Of a stretch of DNA of 64,000 nt, positions 43,298 to 51,551 are shown piece by piece (position 1 is the stretch's first letter; each line of letters begins with the position of its first letter). A program made the translations under genes and the position numbers. Source of the DNA: Thioalkalivibrio thiocyanodenitrificans ARhD 1 (lineage in GTDB: Bacteria; Pseudomonadota; Gammaproteobacteria; Ectothiorhodospirales; Ectothiorhodospiraceae); assembly GCF_000378965.1 (NCBI RefSeq), contig NZ_KB900536.1:2543407-2607406 (forward strand), read 5' to 3'. The notes below the pieces were generated by a model that saw only the letters and a program-made list of their open reading frames with translations, made no database searches and was not told the DNA's origin.

Positions 43298-44707
43298 TCA
43301 GTTGGACGGCAGGTCGGTGGAAGCGCCCAGTGGCGTGTCGACTGCCGACATGGGGCGCTTGGGCCGGCCCATGGCCTCCTCCGCGTATTCCTCGGGGATG
43401 GGCATGCCCTGGCGCACGATCCTGTTGAGGTAGTACACGCCCGCGGTGAACACCACGGCATAGACTGCGATATAGCCCACCAGCGTGAACAGGGCCATGC
43501 CGCCCGTGAGGCTCGGTGTCACGCCTTCCTGCACCGTCATCATCCCGTAAACCAGGTAGGGCTGACGTCCCACCTCGGTCACGAACCAGCCGGCCAGTAC
43601 GGCCACAAAGGGCAGGGGGATCATCCAGATGAGGATGCGCAGATACCGGGCCCGTTCCTCCAGGCGCCGGCGAAACAGCAGCCAGGCGCCCCCCAGGGCG
43701 ACCACGATCATGATCATGCCGATGCCCACCATGATCCGGAATGCCCAGAACACGATCGCCACCGGGGGACGCTCCTCGGGCGCCCACTCCTTCAGGCCGC
43801 GGATCTCGCCGTCCCATTCATGGGTGAGGATCAGGCTCGCCAGCTTCGGAATGCCCACCTCGAAGCGGTTGGCCTCATTGGCCTGGCTGGGGATGGCGAA
43901 CAGCAGCAGCGGGACCCCTTCCCGGGTTTCCCAGGTCCCCTCCATGGCCGCCACCTTGGCGGGTTGATGCTCGAAGGTGTCCAGCCCGTGCAGATCCCCC
44001 ACCACCAGCTGCAGCGGTGCCACCACGACGAGCATCACCAGGGTCATCCTGAGGGCCCGGCCGCTGGCCTCCACCGCATGGCCGCGCAGCAGGTAGTAGG
44101 CGGAGATGCCCGCCACCACGAAACCGCCGGTCAGCAGCGAAGCCAGCGCCATGTGGATGAAACGATAGCCGAAGGACGGGTTGAAGATGGCCTCCATCCA
44201 GCTGGTCACGAAGACCATGCCGTCACGCATCTCGATGCCGGCGGGCGTCTGCATCCAGGAATTGGCCGACAGGATCCAGAACGAGGAGATGAAGGTCCCC
44301 GCGGCCACCATCACGGCCGACAGCAGGTGCAGTCCGGGGGGCACCCGGTCGCGCCCGAACAACAGCACGCCCAGAAAGGCCGCTTCCAGGAAGAAGGCGG
44401 TCACCACCTCGTAGGACAGGACCGGCCCCATGAAGTTGGCGGTCCGGTACGAGAACTCGCTCCAGTTGGTGCCGAACTGAAAGGCCATCACCAGGCCCGA
44501 GACCACCCCCATGCCGAAGACCACGGCGAAGATCTTGATCCAGAAGCGGGACAGCCGTGCCCAGTGGACATCGCCCGTTCGGAAGGCAATCGCCTCCAGC
44601 ACGGCGATGTACGAGGCCAGTCCGATGGTGAATACCGGGAAGATCGCGTGGAAGGACACCACGAACGCGAACTGGATACGTGACAGAAGCAGCGGGTCGA
44701 GTTCCAT
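43298..44707 (-). CDS. cydA: Cytochrome bd-type quinol oxidase subunit I, CIO-like (short Q-loop)
   Basis: A 469-residue subunit carrying haems and the quinol site. Landmarks are the N-terminal SRIQFAFVVSFHAIFPVFTIGLA with its haem-ligand histidine, FGMGVVSGLVMAFQFGTNW, the quinol-loop segment DTFEHQPAKVAAMEG, and TEVGRQPYLVYG. At 469 residues it lacks the insertion seen in the enterobacterial Q-loop, placing it with the cyanide-insensitive (CIO) group. It heads the cydA-B-D-C operon; the 266-bp upstream region shows a lone TTGAT half site but no complete Fnr box. Confidence 0.94.
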   Translation of the reverse strand: MELDPLLLSRIQFAFVVSFHAIFPVFTIGLASYIAVLEAIAFRTGDVHWARLSRFWIKIFAVVFGMGVVSGLVMAFQFGTNWSEFSYRTANFMGPVLSYEVVTAFFLEAAFLGVLLFGRDRVPPGLHLLSAVMVAAGTFISSFWILSANSWMQTPAGIEMRDGMVFVTSWMEAIFNPSFGYRFIHMALASLLTGGFVVAGISAYYLLRGHAVEASGRALRMTLVMLVVVAPLQLVVGDLHGLDTFEHQPAKVAAMEGTWETREGVPLLLFAIPSQANEANRFEVGIPKLASLILTHEWDGEIRGLKEWAPEERPPVAIVFWAFRIMVGIGMIMIVVALGGAWLLFRRRLEERARYLRILIWMIPLPFVAVLAGWFVTEVGRQPYLVYGMMTVQEGVTPSLTGGMALFTLVGYIAVYAVVFTAGVYYLNRIVRQGMPIPEEYAEEAMGRPKRPMSAVDTPLGASTDLPSN

Positions 44708-44973
44708 GTGAAGCCCCTTGTCATCGCTGCCGCGAAACCGTCTGGTGGTGAAGCGGCCTTGGTGCGTCGGTGCGCGGAGGACGGATCAATTGTGGGTGCC
44801 GGCGGGTTTGTGGTCTGCCCGTGAGGTGTCCTTTCCGGGCGCGTGGATCGTGCAAGCAAGGCCGCACCCTTGCGTGCGGCACGACAGCAGGGACCTTCTC
44901 TGAAGAGGCGCCCGAATCTCTGAATAAGTTTAGACCGTTTTCCACGCCGTGGGCCGGGTCCCGGGGCAGCGCG
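44708..44973. other. Upstream region of cydA
   Basis: Holds the unmapped cydA promoter and the 3' end side of a permease gene on the same strand. A 7-bp stem, GCCGCAC (44861-44867) with GTGCGGC (44874-44880), could form a hairpin but has no T-run on either side. A single TTGAT half site lies near 44790 on the minus strand. No gene is visible. Confidence 0.5.
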
Positions 44974-46023
44974 CTATGGGGCGCTGCCGGGCAGCGCCCG
45001 GCCCAAGGCCCGCCTTGCCGGTCGTACGGCCAGGACCGCCAGAAGCAGCAGGGCCATCCAGCCCAGCCACTGCGGCAGCAGTTCCCGCGCGGCGCCCATC
45101 TGACCCGCGATGTCGAGACCGGCCCGGGTGACCAGCAGGTCCACCAGCGTGCCCAGCAGGACACTGCTCACCCCGATGCCCGTGAGGTAACGCGCAAGCG
45201 CGCCGGCGCCCAGCTCGCGGCGCAGCACGCCCAGGGTGGCCATGCTGGTGATGGGGCCCGCCAGCAGGAATACCAGCGCCGTGCCCGGTGAGACGCCCGC
45301 CAGAATCAGACCCGCTGCGATGGGTGTGGCGGCCGTGGCGCAGATGTACATGGGTATGCCGATCAGGGCCATGAACACCATGGGCAGCAGGCCGCTGCCC
45401 CAGGCCGCCAGGTTTTCCGGGGGCATGAACGCGATCATGCTGCCCGCCACCAGCAGCCCGATCAGCAGCCAGACGCTGATATCGTCGAGCACGTCCGTGA
45501 ATGCATAGCGCAGCCCCCCGGCGAGCCGTGTGTAGATCGCCTGTTCGCGACCCTGTTGTGCCGGGGCATCGCAACCGGCGGCACAGCAGTCAGTCTGTGT
45601 CGCGCCGTGGCGTGGCATTCCGGTCTCGCGCGCCGCGCCCACCAGCAGCCCGGTGGCAATGGCCGTGCACACCGCCCCGAGCGCGCGTGCCGCCATCATG
45701 AAAGGGCCGAGCAGGGCGTAGCTGATGGCCACCGAGTCCACGCCGATGCCCGGTGTGCCGACGAGAAACGCCGTGGTGGGTCCGCGCCCCGCCCCGCCGC
45801 GGTGCAGGGCGAGCGCCGTCGGGATCGCCCCGCAGGAACACAGGGGCAGCGGCGCACCGATCACCGCCGCACGCGAGACGGCAGCGATCCCCCGCCCGCC
45901 CAGCCAGCGTTGCAGCATGGTCTCGGGGATGAACGCCTTCACCAGCCCCGCCGCCAGCAGACCCAGCAGCAGCCAGGGGGCGGCGGTCAGGGCGATGGAA
46001 AGGATTTCGTCGAGGAGGGTCAT
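44974..46023 (-). CDS. SO_0444/YraQ-type permease (DUF318), second copy
   Basis: A 349-residue membrane protein with about eight to ten helices. The family motif is APLPLCSCGAIPTALALHRGG, and the second repeat reads MYICATAATPIAAGLILAGVSPG. The central loop carries TDCCAAGCDAP, a cysteine cluster different from that of the 9.8-kb paralogue. NCBI-style naming of this group suggests copper/zinc efflux, but that is not provable here. It is upstream of cydA on the same strand, separated by 266 bp; downstream of its own start the REP cluster begins. Confidence 0.82.
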   Translation of the reverse strand: MTLLDEILSIALTAAPWLLLGLLAAGLVKAFIPETMLQRWLGGRGIAAVSRAAVIGAPLPLCSCGAIPTALALHRGGAGRGPTTAFLVGTPGIGVDSVAISYALLGPFMMAARALGAVCTAIATGLLVGAARETGMPRHGATQTDCCAAGCDAPAQQGREQAIYTRLAGGLRYAFTDVLDDISVWLLIGLLVAGSMIAFMPPENLAAWGSGLLPMVFMALIGIPMYICATAATPIAAGLILAGVSPGTALVFLLAGPITSMATLGVLRRELGAGALARYLTGIGVSSVLLGTLVDLLVTRAGLDIAGQMGAARELLPQWLGWMALLLLAVLAVRPARRALGRALPGSAP

Positions 46024-46093
46024 GACAGTGACCAGGCGACAAAGTCACGACCAATGATTGCAGGTACCAAACCCCTGTGCCAGTTCCCGGACT

Positions 46094-46371
46094 GTAGGTT
46101 GGGGTGAGCGCAGCGAACCCCAACATGACGGAGTTTCCCCGTGCCCCGGTGTGTTGGGGTTCGTCCCTCACCCCAACCTACAGGTTTCTGAGGCACACGG
46201 CATGCAGCCGGGCCCCCGTAGGTTGGGGTGAGCGCAGCGAACCCCAACATGGCGGAGGTCTCCCGCGCCCCGCATGTTGGGGTTCGTTCCTCACCCCAAC
46301 CTACAGGTTTCTGAGGCACACGGCATGCAGCCGGGCCCCGTAGGTTGGGGTGAGCACAGCGAACCCCAACA
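46094..46371. repeat. Cluster of five REP elements (GTAG + hairpin) left of the RAYT gene
   Basis: Five copies of GTAGGTTGGGGTGAGCGCAG...ACCCCAACA alternate in orientation: + (46094-46125), - (46152-46181), + (46218-46250), - (46274-46304), + (46340-46371). Each starts with the GTAG tetranucleotide followed by an imperfect hairpin with stem GTTGGGGT/ACCCCAAC. The block 46094-46217 is tandemly duplicated as 46218-46339, including a shared spacer with TTTCTGAGGCACACGG. These features are the hallmark of REP elements mobilised by RAYT proteins. Confidence 0.93.
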
Positions 46372-46391
46372 ACACCGCCGGGGAGACCGTT

Positions 46392-46937
46392 TCAACACCC
46401 ACTGCTCCGCCTCTCACCAAACTCATTCTTGTCCGGCGCAAAGCGCCCACCCCAGTCTGCAGGCAGAATGCCACGCTCAATGAAGCGATGAATGCTGGAA
46501 TAAGGCCATTCAGCCGGTTTCGCCACGAGCCCATGTTTCACCGGGTTGTAATGGATGTAATCCACGTGTCTCTCAAAGTCGGGATCGTCGCGGACAACAT
46601 GTTCCCAATAACGTCTCTGCCAGACACCGCGCTCCCCCTTGGCGCGTCGGCTCGCATTCCGTGAGTCGATCCTTGGCATCCCTCTCGAAAACGCGCCCTT
46701 GATGAGCATCCACCGGATGTCGAAGTCCTGATCACCGTCAGGCAGGGTCCAGATGATGTGCATGTGATCAGGAAGGATCACAATGGCATCAATCGTGAAC
46801 GGGTGGCGTAACTTCACTTTGCGGATTGTCGACCGAAGCAGGTCGATGTGATCGGTCAGCCAGGACCGGCGGCGGTCGGCGAGATTGACAGTGAAGAAGT
46901 ATGTGGCTCCGGCGACGCGGGCACGGCGGTAGTTCAT
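46392..46937 (-). CDS. REP-associated tyrosine transposase (RAYT, Y1 transposase family)
   Basis: A 181-residue HUH-type single-strand transposase. The histidine pair is in LPDHMHIIW, and the catalytic tyrosine motif is YIHYNPVKHGLV with WPYSS after it. The N-terminus MNYRRARVAGATYFFTVNL is typical of the family. RAYT proteins bind and cut REP hairpins at the GTAG-proximal side. This gene lies between five REP copies on one side and three on the other, so enzyme and targets are together. I chose ATG 46937; an in-frame ATG lies 69 bp upstream. Confidence 0.93.
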   Translation of the reverse strand: MNYRRARVAGATYFFTVNLADRRRSWLTDHIDLLRSTIRKVKLRHPFTIDAIVILPDHMHIIWTLPDGDQDFDIRWMLIKGAFSRGMPRIDSRNASRRAKGERGVWQRRYWEHVVRDDPDFERHVDYIHYNPVKHGLVAKPAEWPYSSIHRFIERGILPADWGGRFAPDKNEFGERRSSGC

Positions 46938-47030
46938 GATCCGGCATCCTTGCGATCCTGTCCGTGAGGGAAATCGTAGCATCGTCTGTTGGGGTTCGTC
47001 CCTCACCCCAACCTACAACTGCTCTCTTGC

Positions 47031-47055
47031 CACAGAGGGCGCAGAGGTCACAGAG
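47031..47055. repeat. 9-bp type repeat providing the hrpA stop codon
   Basis: CACAGAGGG, CGCAGAGGT and CACAGAG stand in tandem. Read on the minus strand, the junction CTCTGTGAC contains the TGA that ends hrpA (47050-47048). Confidence 0.75.
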
Positions 47056-50000
47056 AAAAAACAGAATGGTAGGTTGGGGTGAGCGCAGCGAACCCCAACA
47101 CGCCGGAGACCGGGAAATCTCTGCCATGTTGGGGTTCGTTCCTCACCCCAACCTGCAGGTTTCTCCGCGCCTCCTCTACCCGCTTCACCGAGGCCTTCTC
47201 CACGGTGCCCAACTCCTGTGCAAACAGGCCCACGCGCAGTTCCTCGATCAGCCAACGATAGCGAACCAGCGCCTCCGAGGGTGAATCACCCGCCGCCTCG
47301 ACTCGCGCCTTGCAGTCCTCCCACAAGGGCTCCACGTCCACGCGCATGCGCCGATCCTTGTCAGGGGCCTGGTCGAGCCGGTCCAGCCGCCGTTGGATGG
47401 CAGAGAGATAACGGGGGAAGTGTTCCACCCACTCCCGCGGGGTTTCCAGCAGGAAATGCGGACGGATCAGGTGTTCGAGCTGGTCACGGATGTCCGCGGC
47501 CGCCTCGATCCAGGACAGCGGCAGGCTGCCCTTGAGCCGTGCGCGGACCTCGTGAAATGCACCGAGTATCCGTCCGGCCAGTTCGCACAGCGCCTGTGTC
47601 TCGCCCACCAGTTCCCCACGCCCCGCCTCAAGACGCACCCGGAAGGCGTCCGCGTCCCGCGGCCAGGGTTCGTTCATGAACACCCGTTCCACGCCGGCGA
47701 ACACCAGGTCGTCCCTGAGCGCCTCGCAGCGGTCCACCGGGTTGTACTGCAGACACAGGCGCTGGATGTCCGGCAGGTTGCGGTAGAGGTATTTCACCGG
47801 CTCGCGGGCCTGGAGCATGAACAGCCTGCGCAGCCCCGCGCGGTGGATGCGCCGTGCCTTGGCCGGGCTGTCGGCCAGCACCAGCGCCACGGCGTCCGCG
47901 TCGTCCCGAAGCGCCGGATACCCGCGCAGTGTCGCGCCGTGCTGCTCGAACTCCACGAACTCCGGCAGTTCGCCGAAGTCCCAGTCGGTCAGGCCCCCAC
48001 GTTCGAAGCCTTCGGGGCGCTGCGCATCGAAGGTCTCACGGGCGCGCCCGGACAGCCGTGCCTTGATGGCCTCGAGATCCCGTCCGGCAGCCAGTTCCTT
48101 TCCTTCTGCATCCACCACCCGGTAACGCAGCACCAGGTGCGGATCCAGTGTCTCCCCGCGCCAGGCGTCGGGCGGCACCTGCGTCCCGGTGATCTCGCGC
48201 AGCACGCGGGTGATCGCGGGAATGAGCGGGCCTTCTCTCGATCCGAGCCGCTGCACGCAGGCGCGCGCGAACTCGGGCACCGGTACGAACTGGCGGCGCA
48301 CGCCCTTGGGCAGGCTCTTGATCAGCGCCGCGATCTTCTCCTCCAGGAGTCCCGGCACCAGCCACTCCCCCGCGTGCGGGTCGAGCCCGTTGAGGGCGGC
48401 AAGCGGCACCGTCACTGTCACGCCGTCATCCTCCGCACCCGGCTCGAAACGATAGGTGAGCGGCAGCCGCAGTCCGCCGGTCTCCAGTGAATCCGGGAAG
48501 CGGTCGGCGCCCAGTTCCGCAGTCTCCTGCTGCAACAGGATCTCCCGGGTGAGCCTGAGGATCTCAGCGTTCTCTAGCTCCGCCTTCTTGCGCCAGCGCT
48601 CGAAGGTCGCACCGTCGTGCACGTCCTCCGGGATGCGGCTGTCGTAGAAGTCGTAAAGCACCTCTTCGTCAGCGAGCAGATCCCGGCGCCGCCCGCGGGC
48701 CTCCAGGTCCTCGATCTCGCGGATCAGGTCGCGGTTCTGTGCAAGGGCCGGCGCCTTGCTTCGCAGCCGCCCGGCCACCAGCCCCTCGCGGATGAACACC
48801 CGCCGGGCATCGGCCGGGTCGATGCGCCCGTAGTTCACGCGCTTCTTCGGATTCACCGTAAGCCCGTAGAGGGTGACGCGATCGAAGGCCGCCACCGTCC
48901 CCCGGCGTTCCTCGAAGTGCGGTTCGAAGTAGTGGTGCTTGAGAAGGTGCGGTGCAACTGTCTCCAGCCACCGGGACTGGATCGCCGCGCACTCGCGCGC
49001 GTACACCTTCGTGGTCTCGGTGATCTCCGCGGCCATGACCCACGCCGGGTTTTTCTTGAAAAGTCCCGAGGCCGGATGGATGTGGAAACGGCGGTTGCGC
49101 GCCCCCAGGAAGTCGCCGCGCTCGGTCTTCATGCCCACCTGGCTCACCAGTCCCGCAAGCAGTGCGCGGTGAATCGCGTCCGGTTCCGCCGGTTGCTGAT
49201 TCTGCTTCAACCCCAGCTCGGTCAGCGACTGGCGCAACTGCCCGTGCAGGTCCTGCCATTCGCGCATGCGGATGAAGGAGAGAAACCGCTCCCGGCACCA
49301 GGCCCGAAGCTTGGACTTCGAGAGATGTTTCTGCTGTTCCCGCCAGTCATCCCAGAGCCTGGGCCAGCCGAGAAAATCGGAGCCCGCCTCGCGGTAGTGC
49401 GCATGGGCCTCGTCCGCCGCCTGGCGCTTCTCGGCGGGGCGTTCACGCGGATCCTGAATGGCGAGAAAGGCCACGATGCGCGTGACCTCCGTCACCGCGC
49501 CCTCGCGCCCGGCGGCCAGCAGCATGGCGCCCAGGCGCGGGTCCAGCGGCAGGCGCGCGAGCCTTCGGCCCGCCTCCGTGATGCGGTGGCGGGCATCCAC
49601 CGCGCCCAGTTCCTCCAGCAGCTTGTAGCCGTCGCGGATCAGGCGCGCATCCGGCGCATCCACGAAGGGAAAGCGCTCCGGGTCGCCCAGGTTCAGGTTC
49701 GCCATCTGCAGGATGACGGACGCCAGATTCGAGCGCAGGATCTCCGGGTCCGTGAACTCGGGCCGGAGCGAGAAATCCTCCTCCGAGTAGAGGCGTACGC
49801 AGATCCCCGGCCCCAGCCGCCCGCAGCGCCCGGCGCGCTGGCTGGCCGAGGCCCGGGAGATCGGTTCGAGGGAAAGCCGTTGCACCCGCGAGCGCCACGC
49901 ATAGCGGCTCACCCGCGCAAGCCCCGAATCGACCACGTAGCGGATGCCCGGCACCGTGAGCGCCGTCTCGGCCACGTTGGTGGCGAGCACCACGCGACGT

Positions 50001-51010
50001 CCGGTATGCGGTGCGAACACCCTGTTCTGTTCGCCGGCGGAGAGGCGCGCATAGAGCGGCAGGATCTCCGTGTGTTTCGGGTGATGCTTGCGCAGCGACT
50101 CCGCCGCCTCGCGGATCTCGCGTTCGCCCGGCAGGAACACCAGCACGTCGCCGGTGCCCTCCGCCGCCAGTTCGTCCACCGCCTCAACGATGGCGGTGTT
50201 CAGGTCGCGATCCGATTCCGCGTCCTCGTCCTGCACCGGCCGGTAGCGTACCTCCACCGGCCAGGTGCGCCCGGGTACCTCGTAGACCGGTGCATCACCG
50301 AAGTGTCCCGCGATGCGTTCCGGGTCCAGGGTGGCGGAGGTGATGATGAGCTTCAGGTCCGGGCGCCGGGGCATGAGCTGCTTGAGATAGCCCAGCAGGA
50401 AATCGACATTGAGGCTGCGCTCGTGGGCCTCGTCGATGATCAGCGTGTCATAGGCGCGAAGCTCCGGGTCGGCGCGCAGCTCGGCCAGCAGGATGCCGTC
50501 GGTCATGAGCTTCACGAAGCTTTCCGGCCGCGTGTGATCCGAGAAGCGCACCTTGAAGCCCACCGCCTCGCCGATGCGTGAATCCAGTTCCTCCGCGATG
50601 CGCGCCGCCACCGAGCGGGCCGCGATGCGCCGTGGCTGGGTGTGGCCGACGAAGCCGTTGACGCCGCGCCCCAGGTCCAGGCAGATCTTGGGCAACTGCG
50701 TGGTCTTGCCAGAGCCCGTCTCGCCGCAGATCACGACGACGGAGCTGTCCGCGATCAGCTTCGCGATCTCTTCGCGGTGTTCCGAGACGGGCAGGTCCTC
50801 GGGGAAGCGTGGCTTCGGCAGCGATGCCCTGCGCACGTCACGAGCGGCGTGCGAGGTCTCGATGCGGCGTTGGAGTTCGGCGGCCATGCGGTCTGCGGGC
50901 TTGCCGGTGGCCAGGCGTTTATTCAGGCGCGCAAGTTCGCGTTCCAGGGCGGGGCGGTCCCTGGAGAGGCATTCGGCGATCAGTGGTGCCAGCGTGTCGG
51001 GGGAGGTCAA
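47048..51010 (-). CDS. hrpA: ATP-dependent RNA helicase HrpA with REP-derived C-terminal tail
   Basis: A 1320-residue DEAH-box helicase. Motif I is GETGSGKTTQLPK, motif II IIDEAHERS, motif III SATLD, motif VI QRAGRCGR; the HA2, OB and long HrpA-specific C-terminal regions follow (ending LRVGLFAQELGTVEKASVKR, close to the usual family end). HrpA helps rescue stalled ribosomes. The last 35 or so residues, starting QVGVRNEPQHGRDF and including GFAALTPTYHS, are the translation of an inverted REP pair (47069-47157). The first start in frame is TTG 51010, which has no good ribosome site, so the N-terminus is uncertain. Confidence 0.92.
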   Translation of the reverse strand: MTSPDTLAPLIAECLSRDRPALERELARLNKRLATGKPADRMAAELQRRIETSHAARDVRRASLPKPRFPEDLPVSEHREEIAKLIADSSVVVICGETGSGKTTQLPKICLDLGRGVNGFVGHTQPRRIAARSVAARIAEELDSRIGEAVGFKVRFSDHTRPESFVKLMTDGILLAELRADPELRAYDTLIIDEAHERSLNVDFLLGYLKQLMPRRPDLKLIITSATLDPERIAGHFGDAPVYEVPGRTWPVEVRYRPVQDEDAESDRDLNTAIVEAVDELAAEGTGDVLVFLPGEREIREAAESLRKHHPKHTEILPLYARLSAGEQNRVFAPHTGRRVVLATNVAETALTVPGIRYVVDSGLARVSRYAWRSRVQRLSLEPISRASASQRAGRCGRLGPGICVRLYSEEDFSLRPEFTDPEILRSNLASVILQMANLNLGDPERFPFVDAPDARLIRDGYKLLEELGAVDARHRITEAGRRLARLPLDPRLGAMLLAAGREGAVTEVTRIVAFLAIQDPRERPAEKRQAADEAHAHYREAGSDFLGWPRLWDDWREQQKHLSKSKLRAWCRERFLSFIRMREWQDLHGQLRQSLTELGLKQNQQPAEPDAIHRALLAGLVSQVGMKTERGDFLGARNRRFHIHPASGLFKKNPAWVMAAEITETTKVYARECAAIQSRWLETVAPHLLKHHYFEPHFEERRGTVAAFDRVTLYGLTVNPKKRVNYGRIDPADARRVFIREGLVAGRLRSKAPALAQNRDLIREIEDLEARGRRRDLLADEEVLYDFYDSRIPEDVHDGATFERWRKKAELENAEILRLTREILLQQETAELGADRFPDSLETGGLRLPLTYRFEPGAEDDGVTVTVPLAALNGLDPHAGEWLVPGLLEEKIAALIKSLPKGVRRQFVPVPEFARACVQRLGSREGPLIPAITRVLREITGTQVPPDAWRGETLDPHLVLRYRVVDAEGKELAAGRDLEAIKARLSGRARETFDAQRPEGFERGGLTDWDFGELPEFVEFEQHGATLRGYPALRDDADAVALVLADSPAKARRIHRAGLRRLFMLQAREPVKYLYRNLPDIQRLCLQYNPVDRCEALRDDLVFAGVERVFMNEPWPRDADAFRVRLEAGRGELVGETQALCELAGRILGAFHEVRARLKGSLPLSWIEAAADIRDQLEHLIRPHFLLETPREWVEHFPRYLSAIQRRLDRLDQAPDKDRRMRVDVEPLWEDCKARVEAAGDSPSEALVRYRWLIEELRVGLFAQELGTVEKASVKRVEEARRNLQVGVRNEPQHGRDFPVSGVLGFAALTPTYHSVFSL

Positions 51011-51021
51011 GAGAGGAATGG

Positions 51022-51056
51022 TCAGGATGGACAGGATTTCTCAGGATGGACAGGAT
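51022..51056. repeat. 19-bp period direct repeat (CAGGATGGACAGGAT)
   Basis: TCAGGATGGACAGGAT occurs at 51022-51037 and again at 51041-51056, 19 bp apart. It lies upstream of hrpA and upstream of the HigA-like gene. I recognise this as a common short intergenic repeat in proteobacteria. Confidence 0.8.
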
Positions 51057-51102
51057 ACTGCAGATGGCTGGAGGCTGCAGGAGGCAACTGCTTGATTCGA
51101 CT

Positions 51103-51429
51103 ATGCTCGGCAGGTCGCAGTCAGCCAGCGGTCGTAGGCCGGATAAGGCGCAGCCGCATCCCGGTGAGTTCATCCGGGAAGTCTATCTGGAACCCTTTGG
51201 CCTGAGCGCGCGACAGTTGGCCGTGAAGCTCGGCGTGTCTCCCTCCACGCTGACGCGCGTGATCAACGGCAGCAGCGGCGTGAGTCCGGAGATGGCCGTC
51301 TGGTTGTCCAGGGCGCTGGGCCGCTCCCCGGAAAGCTGGCTGGCGATGCAGGACGCCTATGACCTGTGGCAGGTACGCCGGCGCGTGCGGCTTGACGATG
51401 TGGAGGTGATCCGGTTCGAAGTGGCGTGA
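51103..51429 (+). CDS. HigA-like antitoxin / XRE-family regulator
   Basis: A 108-residue protein with the HigA/VapI arrangement: HPGEFIREVYLEPFGLS, then a helix-turn-helix (ARQLAVKLGVSPSTLTRVING), then MAVWLSRALGRSPESWLAMQDAYDL. Such proteins neutralise HigB-type RNases and repress their own operon. There is no higB upstream in the usual position, so it is an orphan or a stand-alone regulator. The first 24 residues or so are encoded by a REP-like sequence (51134-51163), and the true start may be different from ATG 51103. Confidence 0.75.
   Translation: MLGRSQSASGRRPDKAQPHPGEFIREVYLEPFGLSARQLAVKLGVSPSTLTRVINGSSGVSPEMAVWLSRALGRSPESWLAMQDAYDLWQVRRRVRLDDVEVIRFEVA
51134..51163. repeat. REP-like element (GTAG + hairpin) in the 5' end of the HigA-like gene
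   Basis: GTAGGCCGGATAAGGCGCAG followed by CCGCATCCCGG starts with GTAG and forms an imperfect hairpin (GGAT with ATCC, GGC with GCC). It is close to the known GCCGGATAAGGCG type REP of enterics and has a different sequence from the REP cluster at 46 kb. It encodes Gly-Arg-Arg-Pro-Asp-Lys-Ala-Gln-Pro-His-Pro. Confidence 0.6.
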
Positions 51430-51448
51430 GTTGCGGGTCTGCTTCGAT

Positions 51449-51506
51449 CAGGGCCCGGTGGTGAAGTCGCAGGTGCGGGTGGGCACTACCATGTGCCGGT
51501 GTCCGG
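51449..51506 (-). pseudogene. Duplicated fragment of the glycine-zipper lipoprotein gene
   Basis: On the minus strand this 58-bp stretch encodes GHRHMVVPTRTCDFTTGP, close to GHQYTVVPTRTYETTAGP of the intact gene at 51552-52013. The shared DNA core is AGGTGCGGGTGGGnACnACC and CCGGTGTCCGG. It is a leftover of a partial tandem duplication, without a start or a full domain. Confidence 0.6.
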
Positions 51507-51551
51507 CGCCCTGCGGGAAGCGCCCCCCAGGACTCGCAGCCGCACCCGATT

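Larger units (their letters stand above)
46392..47157. mobile_element. RAYT gene with right-hand REP elements
   Basis: The RAYT gene is followed on its right by three more REP copies: - (46987-47015), + (47069-47100) and - (47125-47157). Together with the left cluster this gives eight elements flanking one transposase gene. No IS-type terminal repeats or target duplications are visible, as expected for domesticated RAYT loci. The right-most + / - pair lies within the 3' coding end of hrpA. Confidence 0.8.

Noticed and set aside
40641-43433. A 930-codon plus-strand frame over cydD and cydB
   Set aside because: Opposite to clear ABC-transporter and oxidase genes, without motifs or ribosome site.
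44861-44880. Terminator-like hairpin near cydA
   Set aside because: A 7-bp stem without a T-run on either side.
44708-44973. Fnr box upstream of cydA
   Set aside because: Only one TTGAT half site is present; the second half (ATCAA at the right spacing) is missing.
46094-47157. CRISPR-like array
   Set aside because: The repeats alternate in orientation, start with GTAG and form hairpins; spacers are not regular or unique, so these are REP elements.
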